From positions 310,001 through 374,000 of the forward strand of contig JAPZLL010000011.1 of NCBI GenBank assembly GCA_036250225.1: a stretch of 64,000 nt of DNA. Direction: 5' to 3'. Of the stretch, positions 1 through 11,391 are shown one piece after another (the first letter of the stretch is position 1; the number at the start of each line of letters is the position of its first letter). This DNA comes from Cercophora sp. LCS_1. Its lineage: Eukaryota; Ascomycota; Sordariomycetes; Sordariales; Lasiosphaeriaceae. Position numbers and translations under genes: made by a program. Under the pieces are notes generated by a model. The model saw nothing but the letters and a program-made list of their open reading frames with translations. It ran no database searches and was not told the origin of the DNA.

Positions 1-3000
1 CCCGCGAACGCCCAGCTGTGGATCAGCACCTCGACCGAGCAACAACTTCACAATTTGCTTGTAACCCCTTGCGGCCGCAATCCGCAACGCCGTGCCGTGC
101 CCCTTGCTCCCTTTTTTGTCGCTGTTCCCATCGAGATCGACCACCGCGCCCCCTTCCAGTAGGACATGCACGACAGACTCGTGACCTCCTGCCACTGCTG
201 TTTGGAGCGGGGTGCCAAAGTCACTGCAGCGCGAGTTGACATTGATGTTCTCGCATGAAAGAATCTGCTCGACAACCCGAGCGAGGCCGACGTAACTTGC
301 CAGTGCGACATCAGTCCAAGTCCACCAACAGAGAAAGGTGCCCCGAGAAAAATGCTGGGGTGCCCAGACATGCGCGGCTACAGGCCTGCAGAGGGTAAGA
401 GCATTATTGCTGAGGGAGAGCTCGGGGCTGTTCTTCGATCTAGTCGTCGGGTCGCTTACGAGGTAGTGAGTTGGCCAGTAAGCAGCAGCATAGGCAAGGA
501 AGGGCTGCTCGCTTTGAAGGCATCGGTACTTTTCCGGGTCGAGATAGACATGAGAGTTGGCCGAGGTATGTTCGGCAAGGAGACCAAGGTAATGCATGCA
601 GGAGCGGGACATGGTGCTGTGAGCTTGGGCGAGCGAGAGGCAACCTTTCCATCCTTCATCCTTGCGATTCCGGCTCGGGTCGAGGAGAAAGTCACGGGCT
701 GTTTGATGGATGAGGGATAGATGACCGTCACTGACTGTGACGAACGTGCCGCAGAGGTTCTGCACGACACCTTTGAATGCATCCCTCGGCCAGGGGTCCA
801 AGTCGTCGATGGATGCCGGCATGTTGTCAGCAAGGGCCAGCGTCAGGGCGATGTTGGCTTCATCAAGCGTCAGGGGTTGCCGGGCTGCAACAACAATCTC
901 CAGAAGCGTTTGGGTCTGGTGGCGATCAGTGCTGCTGCCGAGGATTTGTTCATAAGCATCTGAGACCGCCGAGGGGAGCTTGGCGAGGAAGGTCTCAAGA
1001 TCCCGTGGTCTGCAAAATCGGCTGGGAGTCTTTCGAATGATGTCGAGTGTCAGATGGAGCCAAAGGTATGTCCGTTGCTTCATGCTCTTGAGTTTGTCCG
1101 AGATGCGGCTCCTGTCCCGCTCAGTGAAACCGGCCATGATGCTGGACAACTTGTCGTCGATGACAAGGTTGATCTCGTCGCCAATCTCTCGCGACAACCC
1201 ATCGCCGTCAACGTGAAACAAAGCCCCAACACTCGACAGCTTGCGGAGGGCCACCTGAATTCCATCATGGGGGCGGCTGGTGATAAGAAACTTGAGCTTT
1301 CCTGCCTGGGCGTTGGCCGTTTTGTTCCGATAGAAACCCCGAATCTGCTCCATCAGCATCTCTCGGTCTTCTTCGTCACATTCGTCCAACGCATCCAACA
1401 CGCAAACAGCCTCAGGGGCGTCGCTAGACCCAACATAATGTACCAAAGCCCCCCACAGCTCACTAAAGTTCGTCGCCAACGCAACTCCGTGGCTCCGGTG
1501 CCTGCGCAGCGCATCATCCATCGATCCTCTCGTCCCAGCATTCTGCGTCAACAATTGATGCACCAACGCTGCTAGCGCACTCGAAGCCTTCATTCTCCTC
1601 CCGTCTCCTTTCTTGAAGAAGAAGTGCGCCACCGCCGTCGTCGTCACTCTGGTCGCCAACCGTCCCTCGTCCACCAACGCCCTCGCCAGAACCGATTTCC
1701 CACATCCCGGCCCGGCCGTCACCCACAACACACCCTGCTCGCCATCTCTCCATTGGCGGAAATCTTTGTCCCTGAAAAACCACTCACACGTTCCTTCGAC
1801 TCGTCTCGGATTCCCCAGGTTCTTGAACCCTTCGTAGTCACCCGCCAGGTCATGGAGCAAGTTCCGCTCCAACTGATCCTCATAGTTCCTCTGCACCATG
1901 CTCTTGCTCTCCTCCAGCGCCTCCTTAATACCATTTAGGATCTCCTTTGACTCTAGCATCGCCTTGAAAGCATCCTCTGCCCTGTCCTGGATCTGCCTCT
2001 CCTTGATCGGGTCGATCATCTTGCGACACCGCTCGTTCTCAGCTTCGATCTGTGTGATGCGGTCGACCCATTCGTTTCCTGCCATGACTTTTTCCAACGC
2101 ACGGGTGACTTGGGAGCGGGAGAGATGGGCAATGGCGAGGGCTTGGTATTCAATGAGGAGAGAGTAGAGTCGCGTCAAAGAGGTGCTGAGGGACGCGTGT
2201 TCGGGGAGCGGTGCGGGTGAAGGGGATTTTGAGTCGGCTGCGGCAGGCGAGAGGTAGGTATCTTCGCAGATGTGCCAGTAGACGAGGGTGTCATTGACGA
2301 TTTCGAAGCCGTGGAGCATTGAGGCGTGTTGGGAGGTTCCAGTGGTGAGCAGCTGCGGATGGCGACGTTGTCAGTTTGATCTCCAGAGAGACGAGCGAAA
2401 GGACTCACCGAAAGAAGAAACGAAACCCCTGACCAGGCGAGCGCAGCATACGGCTGCGCACTCAGAGCATCTTTGACGATAGGGTCTGACCACAGGAGGA
2501 ACTTTGCGAGTTTCTCAGCCTGCTCGCGGATCTTGATGTCCTTGCCGGCAAGCGGGACTTTCCACTGTCGCTGTTCCCGATGGTCATGAAGTTTCTTGAC
2601 AATCAGGTCAATCTTTTGGAGTGTTGTCGTAGGTGCCGGTGCCACTGCTTCAGCGTGCGTGCCTTCTGCACTGCGGGTAGTGGCAGACTTGTCCTCTCCG
2701 AGGGACTCGAGGTGTCTGGCGTAATACGCAGCTAGTTCCGGTCTGCTTTCCATGAAGTGCCGGAATGCACGGGCCCAGATGCTTGGGTCGCGGTTGGTTG
2801 AGTCGTCATGGTGCTGGCGGTCGCGACTTGGTTGGTGTTGCTGCTGGGTGGGGGCTTGCAGGGGCGTATTATCAGCGGCAATACCACAGGTTGCAGTTGG
2901 ACTACCAAGAACAGAGACAGGACGACTCGATACGGGGGTTTCGTGCCTAATATGGTCAATCCTGGGCTCCTGATGGTCCGGGGATGTCTGGTGGAGCACG

Positions 3001-3107
3001 GGTTGGGTGAGGGACTGGGTCGCCCCGATCAGACCCGCAATGGCGGACGGTGGCGGAGATTTGTCGACGTGGAGGAAATGGGCTACAAAGCGTCTGCCGC
3101 GACCCAT
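1..3107 (-). CDS. NACHT-ankyrin NLR-like protein (C-terminus beyond window)
   Basis: A STAND-type signal protein of the fungal NLR class, a family linked to non-self recognition and programmed cell death. Reading leftward from 3107, a low-complexity start is followed by an NWD-type NACHT N-terminal domain (key stretch ALSAQPYAALAWSGVSFLLS), then a coiled linker, then NACHT with Walker A AGPGCGKS near 1710 and Walker B VLDALDECD near 1400, a winged-helix-like part, and ankyrin repeats near 1-240 (for example GTPLQTAVAGGHESVVHVLL). One intron, 2353-2408, has GTGAGT and CAG borders and joins the frame cleanly; the rest is open to the left edge. The stop codon and remaining repeats lie outside the window. 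The start at 3107 is the first Met of the frame and is the least certain part. The reading frame looks intact, so this is probably a functional gene. Confidence 0.85.
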
Positions 3108-4010
3108 GGTGGAAACTTGTTGTATGGAGAAAAGGGGCCAGTAAGTGCTCAGGACTCAGGTATCGTGAACTGATGGGGATGCAGGAGAAAATTGAGAAGC
3201 GATAGCTCAGGAAATATTGGCCATGAAATCTAGCCATCTGCCCCGAGTTTGGGTGTCGCCGAGAGATGTTGGGCTTCGCCCAGCCTGACGCTCCCAACGA
3301 AGTGACCGCTGGGCATCAACAGTGCCGCACCGCGTGATACCCAGTACGGTCGCACCATTGGACTGTGCCGACCCAATGGATATGATTCCTGCTCAGCCGT
3401 TCATGGTGGTGTCTGCCGGGGCAAATCATCGGTATTAGTGCCAGTCCACGTTGTGACGTCAGTGTGCTCTGCATAGGTGAGAAAGACGCTAGTGAGTGAG
3501 TCTGATATTGCATATCAGCCCAAATGCAGGACAACAAGACGGGAGGTCTGTGATACCCAGCGTGCGGAAAAAGTCAGAGAAAGGCGTTGCACGGTCGAAA
3601 ATGGTCGAGCGTTGAATACCGTGGCTCAAACGGAAGGTATGGCCCAAAAGAGTCGCACAGAGCGGAGCCCTTAGAATTCCCACAGTGCGTTCATGGATCA
3701 GGATGGCAGCGAGCACGATGCCCGTGTTGCTCCTTCCTTCCCAAGTTCGCACTTCACTCTAGGCTTGGGTGAGGTGGGTGAGATGCTCTGTTTTTCTGCT
3801 GTCATGGTCTTCGCAGACATTATGTCTCGCGAGAGCCGCATGGCCGACGGCTGATGCCCAGGGTGGGCTAGACTCAACCATTTTCTTCATTGGGATTAGG
3901 CTGGGTTGGCTGCCCCCAGCTGGGCAATTGTTTCGCTCTCCTGACCGAACTGTGACCTTGACCCCGCCCCGAACAGAACGCGGGCTCGTTCCTTCCAGGT
4001 TATCTTTAAA
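3108..4010. other. Intergenic region, NLR promoter side
   Basis: About 0.9 kb between the start of the NACHT-ankyrin gene and the HET-like relic. Short open frames occur on both strands but none resembles a known family or has convincing splice structure. It presumably holds the NLR promoter. I saw no repeat or RNA gene in it. Confidence 0.5.
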
Positions 4011-5023
4011 ATGAACAACGCGGCAGAAAGCGGTTGTTCTATCTGCGCGTCGCTCAACCTCCGACTTATTTTTCGGCATGGCCGCGTCGCCTTGCCTAAC
4101 TCGACATGGAGCATCACCCATCTCAAACACCAGGCTGCGTCGTGTCTTATCTGTCGGATGATTGTCTGGATGTTGCGACATACAGAATTGACGGTATTCG
4201 AACTCCAGGCCAAATGTACGCCGACCTTCACGTGTTCAAAGTCCGTGACAATCAGTTCGCCGTGTCGCCACGGGTCTGGAGATCTCCGAGAGAGAGAGTT
4301 TTGGTTACCGAGTCCCCGTATATTCTTCTGCCTCTCGCATCCGGCTGGACCGCCGATATGAATGGCTTCCCAGTCACAGCTCGTAGGGTGCCTGAAACCG
4401 GCTTCGACGCCGCCTGTGTGTCCAGCTGGCTCGAGCAGTGCGACCAGTGGCATAGAATGTACTGTCAGCCCGCCGGATTCGACAGCTCTACTGCCCCAGG
4501 GATAGAGCTTCGGCCTATCGATGTCACGACGCAGTGTTTGATCTCATCGGCTTCCCTCTCAAAATATCGATATGCCGTGTACTGCAGATCAGGGAGGGTA
4601 GGAAGGCGCCCGTGGTCTGCTCGCGATATCTGGCTCCATCCTTTCGCCAGTGACAACCTGGAGAGGACCATTGACGTATGGATCTACAGTCATGTCTTCT
4701 CCAAGCCCCCCCCACGCGCTGTCGGGTTGGGTGTCTTTCGCGGTATCCTATCATTTAACTCGTGCTACACTCGACTACGGCTCACCAACTACCCATCTTT
4801 CAGGCTCAACACGTTTGAGCGAGGAAAAGCCTCGGAAAAGACTAATTTGCTGTTTATTATACTGGCGGTGTGCCCTCCAGATGTCATCATACCTCCCGTC
4901 AGACCATCTCCGATCCAGGGACTGTGGGTGCGCATCGACAACCCGCAGACGCTCCTCGAAGAGGAATGGTTCAAGGCTCGTCCAAAGAATGTACGGTTCA
5001 TATCATTTGATGGCCCTGTATAG
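4011..5023 (+). pseudogene. HET-like gene, truncated before or within the HET domain
   Basis: The N-terminal part resembles the leader of fungal heterokaryon-incompatibility (HET) proteins: a Cys pair (CSICASLNL), a second CLICR motif, then GFDAACVSSWLEQCD and GIELRPIDVTTQCLISS, which matches the usual entry into the HET domain (R-x-IDV-x-T). Where the family has its hallmark ALSYVWG, this sequence reads RYAVYCRSG and recognisable similarity stops, although the frame stays open to 5023. The first 61 codons join the downstream frame through a possible 62-bp intron at 4194-4255 (GTATTC to CAG) or by a frameshift. I read it as a decayed or rearranged HET gene beside an NLR gene. A diverged intact protein cannot be excluded. 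Confidence 0.4.
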
Positions 5024-5419
5024 GTACTAGCTCCTCAAACCGATGAACTGCGCACACGTAATACCCGTCCATTCCAACGTCAAGATGTTCAGCATAGCTA
5101 CCTCGCTGTATGCTATGTGAAAGTTGATAACTTCTGATGGATTTGCAGACCTGCCTCGGGTGGTATATGTATTAGTATTCGGACCCCTTTCTTCAACGAA
5201 CCAGAACAGAACGAACTGGATGGCTCAACGGTAATGCGCGAGTCCTATGATGGATCCGGTTCTGGTAGCCGTAGACCTCCAAGAGGCACTGGATTCGACT
5301 CTCAGAGTTGTATAAAAATGAATCCACCTTTAACCGTCAAACTTCCTCCCCTCGGGGAGTTGAGGCTCAGCGGCTAAACCTTTGCCATTTTTTCTTCTTT
5401 TCTTTCACGAATAATGCAT
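5024..5419. other. Short intergenic region with a tRNA-like stretch
   Basis: This space separates the HET relic from the 3' end of the HIT-family gene. It contains a box A-like TGGCTCAACGG (5221-5231) and a box B-like GGATTCGACTC (5291-5301), but no acceptor stem that pairs well, so no tRNA is called. A T-rich stretch near 5385-5405 is the only other feature. Confidence 0.4.
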
Positions 5420-6422
5420 TTATTTACCCCGAAATCGATTCCGGGGAACTCCAACCTCCGCCAAAACCCTACCAACCCCAGCCGCAGCCCATCTGTCCAA
5501 CCTCTCTTCGCTCTCCACCCACACCAACCCAACAAAAGCCGCTGCATTCGCCACCACCCCATCAACACCCGCCTTCCTTCTCGGCACGACTAACATCCAC
5601 CCCCTATCCAGCACAACATTATGCGGCACCTTTCCCTGCACCCCAAGAACCTCCCTCACCTGTCCAAGAAGCCTCGCATAAACAGCCCCCAACTCCTCCT
5701 TCCCGGGGAACCCTCCCTCAAACCTCTCTAGAAACGCCTCAAACGGCACTTGCTGATCCCTGTCTCCATCCCCATCAGGCCAAAGCTTCAACCCCTCCTC
5801 CACCCCAAAAACCTGGAAATGCTTATGCACCCGACTACACCCACTATCAACTCCACAGTTGAAAATGCCCAAATACCTCTTTCCATTTCCATCACCATTC
5901 AAAGCACTCAAACCCCCCCCAAAAACAGCCCAATCCCCCTCATCAAGCTCCTCATCTTGCCTCCTCCAGCCATCACTCGTCAAAATCAGTAAATGCGGCC
6001 GCGCAGCAGCAAACTTGTTAAACGCGAGGATATGCGTATCACCGAGCGTCGTGATTTCGTAATCTGTCGTGTCGATATCGGACCCCGGACGGAGATTGGT
6101 TGTCTGTGGCCGTTGTGAGCCGGGGATGAGGGGTTTTTTGGCGTGGGAGGGGTGGAGGGTGAATGTTATCTTTTTTTTTTTTTTCGTCAGTATTGAATAC
6201 ACATGGTTGAAACTGGTGGTGTGGCGATATGAGACAATGGAGGAGAGATGGGTGATGAGGTTGAAAGGGAAGGGAATGAAAAAGACAAACTTGAAAGTTG
6301 TGAGGATTGGTCGTGTGTATGTGAGTTTCTGGATTTGCGTCGTAGAAGATTTTGTTTGATTGAACGAGGGTGTCGAATCGGGCGATGATTTGGGATTCGA
6401 CAATGGGTGTGTTGGACGCCAT
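5420..6422 (-). CDS. Ap4A phosphorylase / ATP adenylyltransferase-like protein
   Basis: Resembles the yeast Apa1/Apa2 family, HIT-superfamily enzymes that phosphorolyse diadenosine tetraphosphate to ADP and ATP. Exon 1 (6291-6422) encodes MASNTPIVESQIIARFDTLV; exon 2 (5420-6169) begins ITFTLHPSHAKKPLIPGS. The intron 6170-6290 has a TACTGACG branch site and an acceptor directly after a long A run. Family landmarks are FNKFAAARPHLLILT and the HIT-like motif CSRVHKHFQVFG, where the histidines and Gln form the nucleotide-binding active site, followed by PHNVVLDRGWMLVVPRR in the C-terminal half. Predicted length is about 293 residues, slightly short of the yeast enzymes (about 325). Expected to be a soluble nucleotide-metabolism enzyme. 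The start at 6422 fits the family N-terminus better than the upstream Met. Confidence 0.8.
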
Positions 6423-7187
6423 CTTGAGACTTGTTTGTCGTTGTGTTGAATGAGGGAGATGAGGTGAGGTGAGACAAACACAAACTGCGCAGGCGGTGTG
6501 TGCAGCTCCACTTTTCTTACATGCTAGATAGATACAAAACACTGGAGTCTAACTACGGTGTCAACAACCTCCTTTCCTCTTGAGTCCTTCAAAAAAAAGA
6601 AAGAAACTAAATTCCGAGTACTTCATAGAAATGTCGACATCGATTTTCTATGAATAGACCACTGCTTCAACACCAGGATACGTAGACACCCCAGATTCGA
6701 AGATTAATAATCACCTCCCTCACCCCCAAAAAGACGTGGAAAAATGATCGCCGCGAGGATCGAGTAACACGCCCTAGATCACGCAGCATCCCACCCCGCC
6801 CAGCCCGCCTCCAGCATTCATCATGCAGCCATCCAAGCCCCGGAAGCCGAACCGCCATCCGGAAGCCGAATCCAAGCGCGACATGCGATCGGCCCTTTTT
6901 CGCTGCGTGCCGCACAATTGTGCATGAGCCTCTCTCTGCCTCTGCCTCCCACAGTATCCTGCACGACGACGACGCCAAACGCACTGTGTCCCCTGCCTGT
7001 ATGGCACACCGCCTGGCATGCCGAGACACAGGGCTTGTAGTTCCTCATCAGTGGGCGTCGTTGTGGCGTGAGAGGCGTCGGAAACAAGAAATCCTTCAAG
7101 AACGACGATCGATCGGGAGAAAGAGAGTGCAAAAATGTTGAAACTAGCACTGGGTACATACAATACGAGCAATACATGCGGTCGGAG
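6423..7187. other. Intergenic region
   Basis: Lies between the HIT-family gene promoter and the 3' end of the GMC oxidoreductase. Overlapping short frames on the minus strand show no family resemblance. No repeat or RNA gene was recognised. Confidence 0.5.
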
Positions 7188-9105
7188 TTAACGGTCCTTG
7201 ATCAAATCCGCTGCCTTCTCGGCCACAGCATATACGGTTGCCTGCAGTGCAGCACCCGGGATCAGGGGCAGCACACTAGCGTCGACAACCCGCAGGTTCT
7301 TGACACCATAAACCTTCAAGTCCGGCGAGACGCACCCACCCAGCCTCTCGGGCATCATGGCGCATGTTCCTGCCGGGTGCGCGAGCGACGGCCAAAAGAT
7401 GAGTTGGTTGCTCGTCAGCGCGCCCAAAATCTCCTCGTCGGTCTGGAACTGTGGTCCAGGGGCAAACTCAACCGGCGAGAGATACGCGAGCTTGGGGTTC
7501 TGCCAGAAGCGACGGAGGCGCTTGACAATGGCGACAACGTTTTCGCCATCGGTGGGGTTCATGAGCGTGTTGAACTGCACCACAGGGAGACCGTGAGGGT
7601 CGGCCGGGTTGAGCGTCACCGTTCCTCTTGAAACAGGCTTGAGAAGAGGAGCAGGCGTGAAGCCGTTGCCGCGGAATGGGTGCGTCACAATGGCTGCTGA
7701 CGATGAGTTGAACTGTTTTGCCAGAATGTCTCGCTGTGCGCGGAAGCCTCGGAGCAGGGCGGCGGATGCGCTGTAGATGGACGGTAGAAAGTCCGTGGGA
7801 TTCTGAGCAAGAAGGCGGGAGACAACCCCGGCTGCAGCCGCAGGCGTGTCGAGTTGAGGACGGGAAAAGTAAAGAATCGTGGTCGCACTGGCAGCCGCAA
7901 TGGGACCGGTCTTGTTGCTAAGATACTCGTCCCAGACAGTTGCGTTATAGGTTGCGTTTGTGGTGATTGTGTCGGGGTTGGGAAACGATTGGTTCGACAC
8001 GGCAAAGATCATCAGTGTGGTTGCGTGGTCTTGGAAGTTGGCTCCGACCGAGGGCGCATCTTTGCGTACAGTGATGCCAGCAGCTTGAAGAACCGACGCA
8101 GGTCCGATGCCGCTGACTTGGAGAAGCTGGGGTGTCTGAATAGCCCCAGCTGCGAGGATGACCTCTTTTTTCGCGTACACGTTGCGCACACTGTTGTCGA
8201 GTCGGGATACGATACGAACGCCAGCGGCAGTCAGGGGCTTGAGAGGGTCAAAGAGGATCTCATCGGCTGTCTGGCCGGTGAGAAGATGCAAGTTGGGCCG
8301 CGTGGCATTGACCGTGTCGTAATATGCCTTTCGCGCCGTCGATCGCGTCATGTCTCGGGCGCCAATGGTCGACGGGGTCCAGAATGCTCCGGTCGCAATG
8401 CCCGTATTGGCGGCTGGGGACACAGTAACACCAGGCTCCTCTTCAAAGGCGTCCCAGAAGGCAGCGATATCCGAGTATTGGAAGCTGGGGATGTGTGTGC
8501 GCAATGGCCCTCTTCCGTATGCCGACGCATCCCAAGTGATGTTGAACTCGGAGGCGGCCTGCGCGGTAGGGGGGTCAAACGTCGTGCTCTTGCGAAAGTA
8601 CGGGTAGAGGCCTTTCCATCCCCAACCCGGATTCCCCAGAGCCTCCCAACCGTCGTAATCAGCTTTGCTACCGCGGTTGTAACCCATGCCATTCACGACG
8701 GAGCCGCCGCCCACCACGGCTGGAACCGCAACTGACGAGGTTGAGTTATTCAGCTTTGCATTCGGCGCCGACTCCGGGGATATCAAAACGCTGACGTCTA
8801 GCTCATTGGCGTAGTATGGGACAATGGCCTGCGGCTTGTCGTCAAAGTATCCACGCTCAATGACAAGAACAGAAGCTGGCCTATGTCAGTCTCGGGTCAT
8901 CGATATCTCAGAGCAGTCACTTACTCCGGGGGTCCTCCGTAAGACGGTTGGCGACAACAAGGCCGGAAACGCCTCCGCCCACAATGATATAATCATAGCT
9001 GTCGGTTCCAGATGAGCGAGTGTCGTGTCCGGCGTGGGCAGCTTGGGCAACGGCGATGGCACCAGCAAGGCACAGAGCCGAGATGGCACGGGTAGTGTGC
9101 CACAT
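7188..9105 (-). CDS. Secreted GMC-family FAD oxidoreductase
   Basis: A glucose-methanol-choline oxidoreductase of about 622 residues. Exon 1 (8925-9105) encodes a signal peptide (MWHTTRAISALCLAGAIAVA) and the FAD dinucleotide motif YDYIIVGGGVSGLVVANR. Exon 2 (7188-8875) continues at TSVLVIERGYFDDKP, through both GMC signatures (GGGSVVNGMGYNRG and AGAIQTPQLLQVSGIG) to the C-terminal HPAGTCAMM. The intron 8876-8924 begins GTAAGT and ends CAG; a TAG acceptor five bases earlier gives the wrong frame. His560 is the first active-site residue. The second, 43 residues later as in glucose oxidase (His516/His559), is Ala603 in the sequence IPGAALQATVYAVAEKAADL. Many N-glycosylation sequons fit secretion. 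The substrate cannot be told; family relatives oxidise alcohols or sugars, and the missing second residue makes activity uncertain. Confidence 0.88.
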
Positions 9106-11391
9106 AACGAGCGGTATCCCAAGGTCCGTAGGAGGTAATGAACGTGCGACAAGGCGAAGCCCTCGGGAAGCTCAAAGTTGAAGGGAGTCCGGGATTTATC
9201 TCGTCAGCCAGGCTTGGCCTCTTACTAAGTTGAGTGATATCCAATTTCGAGACGCTATGCGGGCTTACCACTATGGGACTACTATGTAACCCCGATCCAC
9301 ATGGCGACTAGTTTGGCTAACAGCACGGTGACAGCAGGGAAGCCTGCAGCGGGCCGCGCCCCTCTACAAGCATGGGAACAAGCGTTATTGGACACCCACA
9401 CGGTATCGAATGGTCGGGTACCCACCACGGTAGGGCAAAAAGGGAGAAATAGGGTATGGCCAAGAGGCACTATTGACGTATATCAGCCATCGACCATACC
9501 ATGATCTGACGTTCAATCTCGAGTTGAGCGTAAGCACAGTGCCGCATTCCACACACTAACCATCGTAAATGCAATGCGACGATGATCTGCACGCACCCAC
9601 GAACTTCTCCAGACTGCGTGCTGCAACCGAGGCCCGGCACCGACATCTGGTACCTGCCAAGGGGAGGAAGCTTGGGAGGGAGCGTACCGAAACTCAACCC
9701 TCTCCATCCAATATTGGAACCCGGGTTCGATACGATCAACCATAGTCGTCACGTTCCCAACGTTTGGGTTGCGTTGCGTTGCGTGGTGTCTTGGCAGGGA
9801 TGAATTGATGACAAACGGGACATAGCAGCTGCCTGCTCACTAGTACGTGCAAAAATTAGAAAAGTCCCACGTCTACCCGACCGACAGGCGATGGGAACCG
9901 AACCCGAGCGACAAGGAATCGGAGAGAAGGCTGGGAGACAGGCGTGGAAAGTTCCGCCGCCAAAGTGCCCCATGATTCGCGTCCACCCTGTCGGGCCCAA
10001 GCCCATCTTGAACTGGCACCTGTGACAGAAGAAGCCTGACGGCAGTCACCCCACTGGTCGCCGGGACTTGGGTGGCTAGACTCAGTTCGTCACATCTCCG
10101 GCCACATTTCCGCGACCGACCAAAGTGCGAAAGGAAATGGCTGGCTGCGGCATCTCGCTTTGACTGGAAATCAGGTGATTGTTGCACAGAGAGAAAGAGC
10201 GCGCTAGCCGTTGTCTTGCAAGCCAACGGGTGCAATTTCGTGGAGTGGGTTCGGTGAGTCGGGTCTGCCTCTGTTGTCCGCCTGCTCTTTCCGCGTCGAA
10301 GTTGCTTTTCCCGGCGCCAATCGACTCCAACGGTCTAGAGACAGCAGGAGCGTCAGCAAATTAGCTGGCACCATCCCACACTTTCTGCCCCTCAGACGCC
10401 CTCTGCGCTCTCTTCCCAAACCGATTAGCATTGCATCCCGGCTTCCAATCCGTAATCCGGCTTCAACCTGGTTCGTCTGCAGCGACCCAAAACCGCAGAC
10501 GAGCATGCAACAGAGACTGAGTCTCGCTCAGATACCGGATAGGCCATGTCTGGTGCTGTGATCAGGAAGAGGTACCCTGCGCCCGCTTGCAGGTACCACA
10601 GAACCCGCTGATTGGCACGGTGCCCCAGATCGTCGGCAGGGCGGTCTAGAACCCAGGGATCAATCCCGGTCCGGCGTCTGCGCCCTCCCGCAGTCGAGGT
10701 TGGGAATCCGGATGCGTGTTGCGCCTGCGAGGGCAGTCTGGCCGTCTTCTCCACACGTTCGGTGCCGGACACCCGTCGTGGTCGGTTTGGTCGCCCTTCC
10801 TTCACAGTGCCCGTGGTTGTGTGCTCGCGCGTGTCTCGCTTTCTGACTTGCGCCGGCTGCTCCGCATTGGGCTGCCCAGCGAGCAGCAGCAGACGTGGGA
10901 GACTGGTGACTGGTCACCAGAGTGGGCTCGAGAGGTGTGTGGACGGGAATCGAGGGGTTGTGGCGTGTGCATCCGCCGAGTGGGCACCTTCCGAAGAATC
11001 ACACCCCCCCCCGATCCCCGGTCTCAGCTTGCGTCTCCGTTATCGTTACCTTTGCTTTTTCGATGCCCCCAGCCCTGTCGCCCTCTCCAGCGCCGTGACG
11101 CCGCCTCCCGCCCTGGAATTATGAATAATCCCCGGCGGCCGATGAACTGGTACCGGCGTCTCTTGTTCCTCCGTACCACTTTGTTTCCTAGAGACACTCG
11201 CCACCCGCCGCTATCACGAACTCCATGATCGCCCCGTCTCGCAGCAGGTTGCTGCTGCATCCACACATTGGTACATTGCATCCCTAGTCCTTCTCGGCGC
11301 CCCCACGATTCCCGACCGCCCACCACGACGTCGATCCACCCCTTTTCCCCCGATCATCAACCTCATTCCGGCCATCGCGGCACACCAAATT
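9106..11391. other. Divergent intergenic region, GMC and phytochrome
   Basis: About 2.3 kb between two divergently transcribed genes, so it should contain both promoters and the phytochrome 5' leader. The part next to 11391 is C/T-rich. Several frames of 80-170 codons overlap on both strands without domain resemblance. Nothing else was recognised. Confidence 0.5.

Noticed and set aside
5420..6511. HIT-family gene as one uninterrupted frame starting at 6511
   Set aside because: That reading runs through the intron 6170-6290 in another frame and gives a Ser/His/Thr-rich N-terminus with a Lys run, whereas the two-exon model gives the family start.
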